DNA from: Polyangiaceae bacterium
GTDB lineage: Bacteria; Myxococcota; Polyangia; Polyangiales; Polyangiaceae
Assembly: GCA_025936205.1 (NCBI GenBank)
Contig: JAICTU010000543.1
Location: 1 to 5,804 of the forward strand
DNA length: 5,804 bases
Direction of reading: 5' to 3'
The notes beneath the pieces were generated by a model. The model saw only the letters and a program-made list of their open reading frames with translations, was not told the origin of the DNA and did no database searches. Each line of letters starts with the position of its first letter. Within the stretch, counting starts at the first letter, position 1. Below, in pieces: positions 5,601 to 5,804 of the stretch. The translations under genes were made by a program, and so were the position numbers.

Positions 5601-5804
5601 CTACTCCTTCAGTGCTTCTTCGGTGCCCAGCACCACATCGTCGATCTTGGCGTCGTGCAGCTGTGCCAGCACCTGCCGCACGGCGCCGTAGGGGGCTCGC
5701 GAGTCCCCCTTCAGGAATACGGACTTGTCAGGGAACTTACGGCGCTCGGCCAGCATCGCCGTCCCGACGTCTTCGAGACGCGGCACCTGAACGCGCCCGA
5801 TATA
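5601..5804 (-). CDS. exbD: ExbD/TolR-family protein, C-terminal part, cut by right edge
   Basis: This is the C-terminal 67 residues of a first ExbD/TolR-type protein. The frame remains open to the window edge (it begins YIGRVQVPRLEDV), so the start and the membrane helix lie outside; the GTG at 5786 is an internal valine. The periplasmic domain shows KSVFLKGDSRAPYGAVRQVL, the same block as KAEDKAPYGEVVRLL in the next gene, which identifies the two as paralogues. It ends with TAG at 5601-5603, 12 nt before the next exbD. Tandem exbD genes behind an exbB are common in myxobacteria and related groups, so an exbB is expected just beyond the right edge. Confidence 0.9.
   Translation of the reverse strand, partial: YIGRVQVPRLEDVGTAMLAERRKFPDKSVFLKGDSRAPYGAVRQVLAQLHDAKIDDVVLGTEEALKE

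Noticed and set aside
1..5804. CRISPR arrays, tRNA or rRNA genes, insertion sequences, phage or defence genes.
   Set aside because: No repeat-spacer pattern, clover-leaf sequence, transposase or terminal repeat was seen. All long frames are accounted for by transport and envelope genes.

Overview
The window is high-GC DNA packed with bacterial coding sequence. The gene content (a Tat-exported DUF1552 protein, two tandem ExbD/TolR proteins, Kup and a TerC-family membrane protein) fits a Gram-negative bacterium with a periplasm. Tandem exbD genes together with DUF1552 suggest Myxococcota (former Deltaproteobacteria) or a similar environmental lineage. This placement is inference from gene families only; there is no rRNA or other phylogenetic marker.

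Layout: five of the six genes lie on the minus strand and are read from high to low coordinates. They are the C-terminal end of an exbD gene (cut by the right edge), a second complete exbD 12 nt downstream, a 227-nt gap, kup (potassium uptake), a 55-nt gap, a TerC/Alx-family gene, a 161-nt gap, and a DUF1552 gene with a twin-arginine signal peptide. The DUF1552 gene converges on the only plus-strand gene, the C-terminal part of an ArsB/CitT-type anion transporter cut by the left edge; 82 nt lie between the two stop codons.

Function: most of the window concerns the cell envelope and ion transport. The ExbD pair would be the peptidoglycan-side parts of a proton-driven ExbB/ExbD (TolQ/TolR-like) motor whose ExbB should lie beyond the right edge. 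Kup imports K+ with protons. The TerC-family protein is probably a metal-ion (Mn2+/Ca2+-type) membrane transporter. Kup and TerC may be co-transcribed. The DUF1552 protein is exported folded and has no known function.

This is mainly ordinary chromosomal sequence. I found no mobile element, CRISPR array, tRNA or rRNA, and no convincing new system. The most specific unusual signal is a dnaX-type slippery heptamer (A AAA AAG, in the correct zero frame) in kup at the junction of its membrane and cytoplasmic domains. Also listed are a helically phased CGTACA repeat upstream of kup and several intergenic hairpins without U-tracts.
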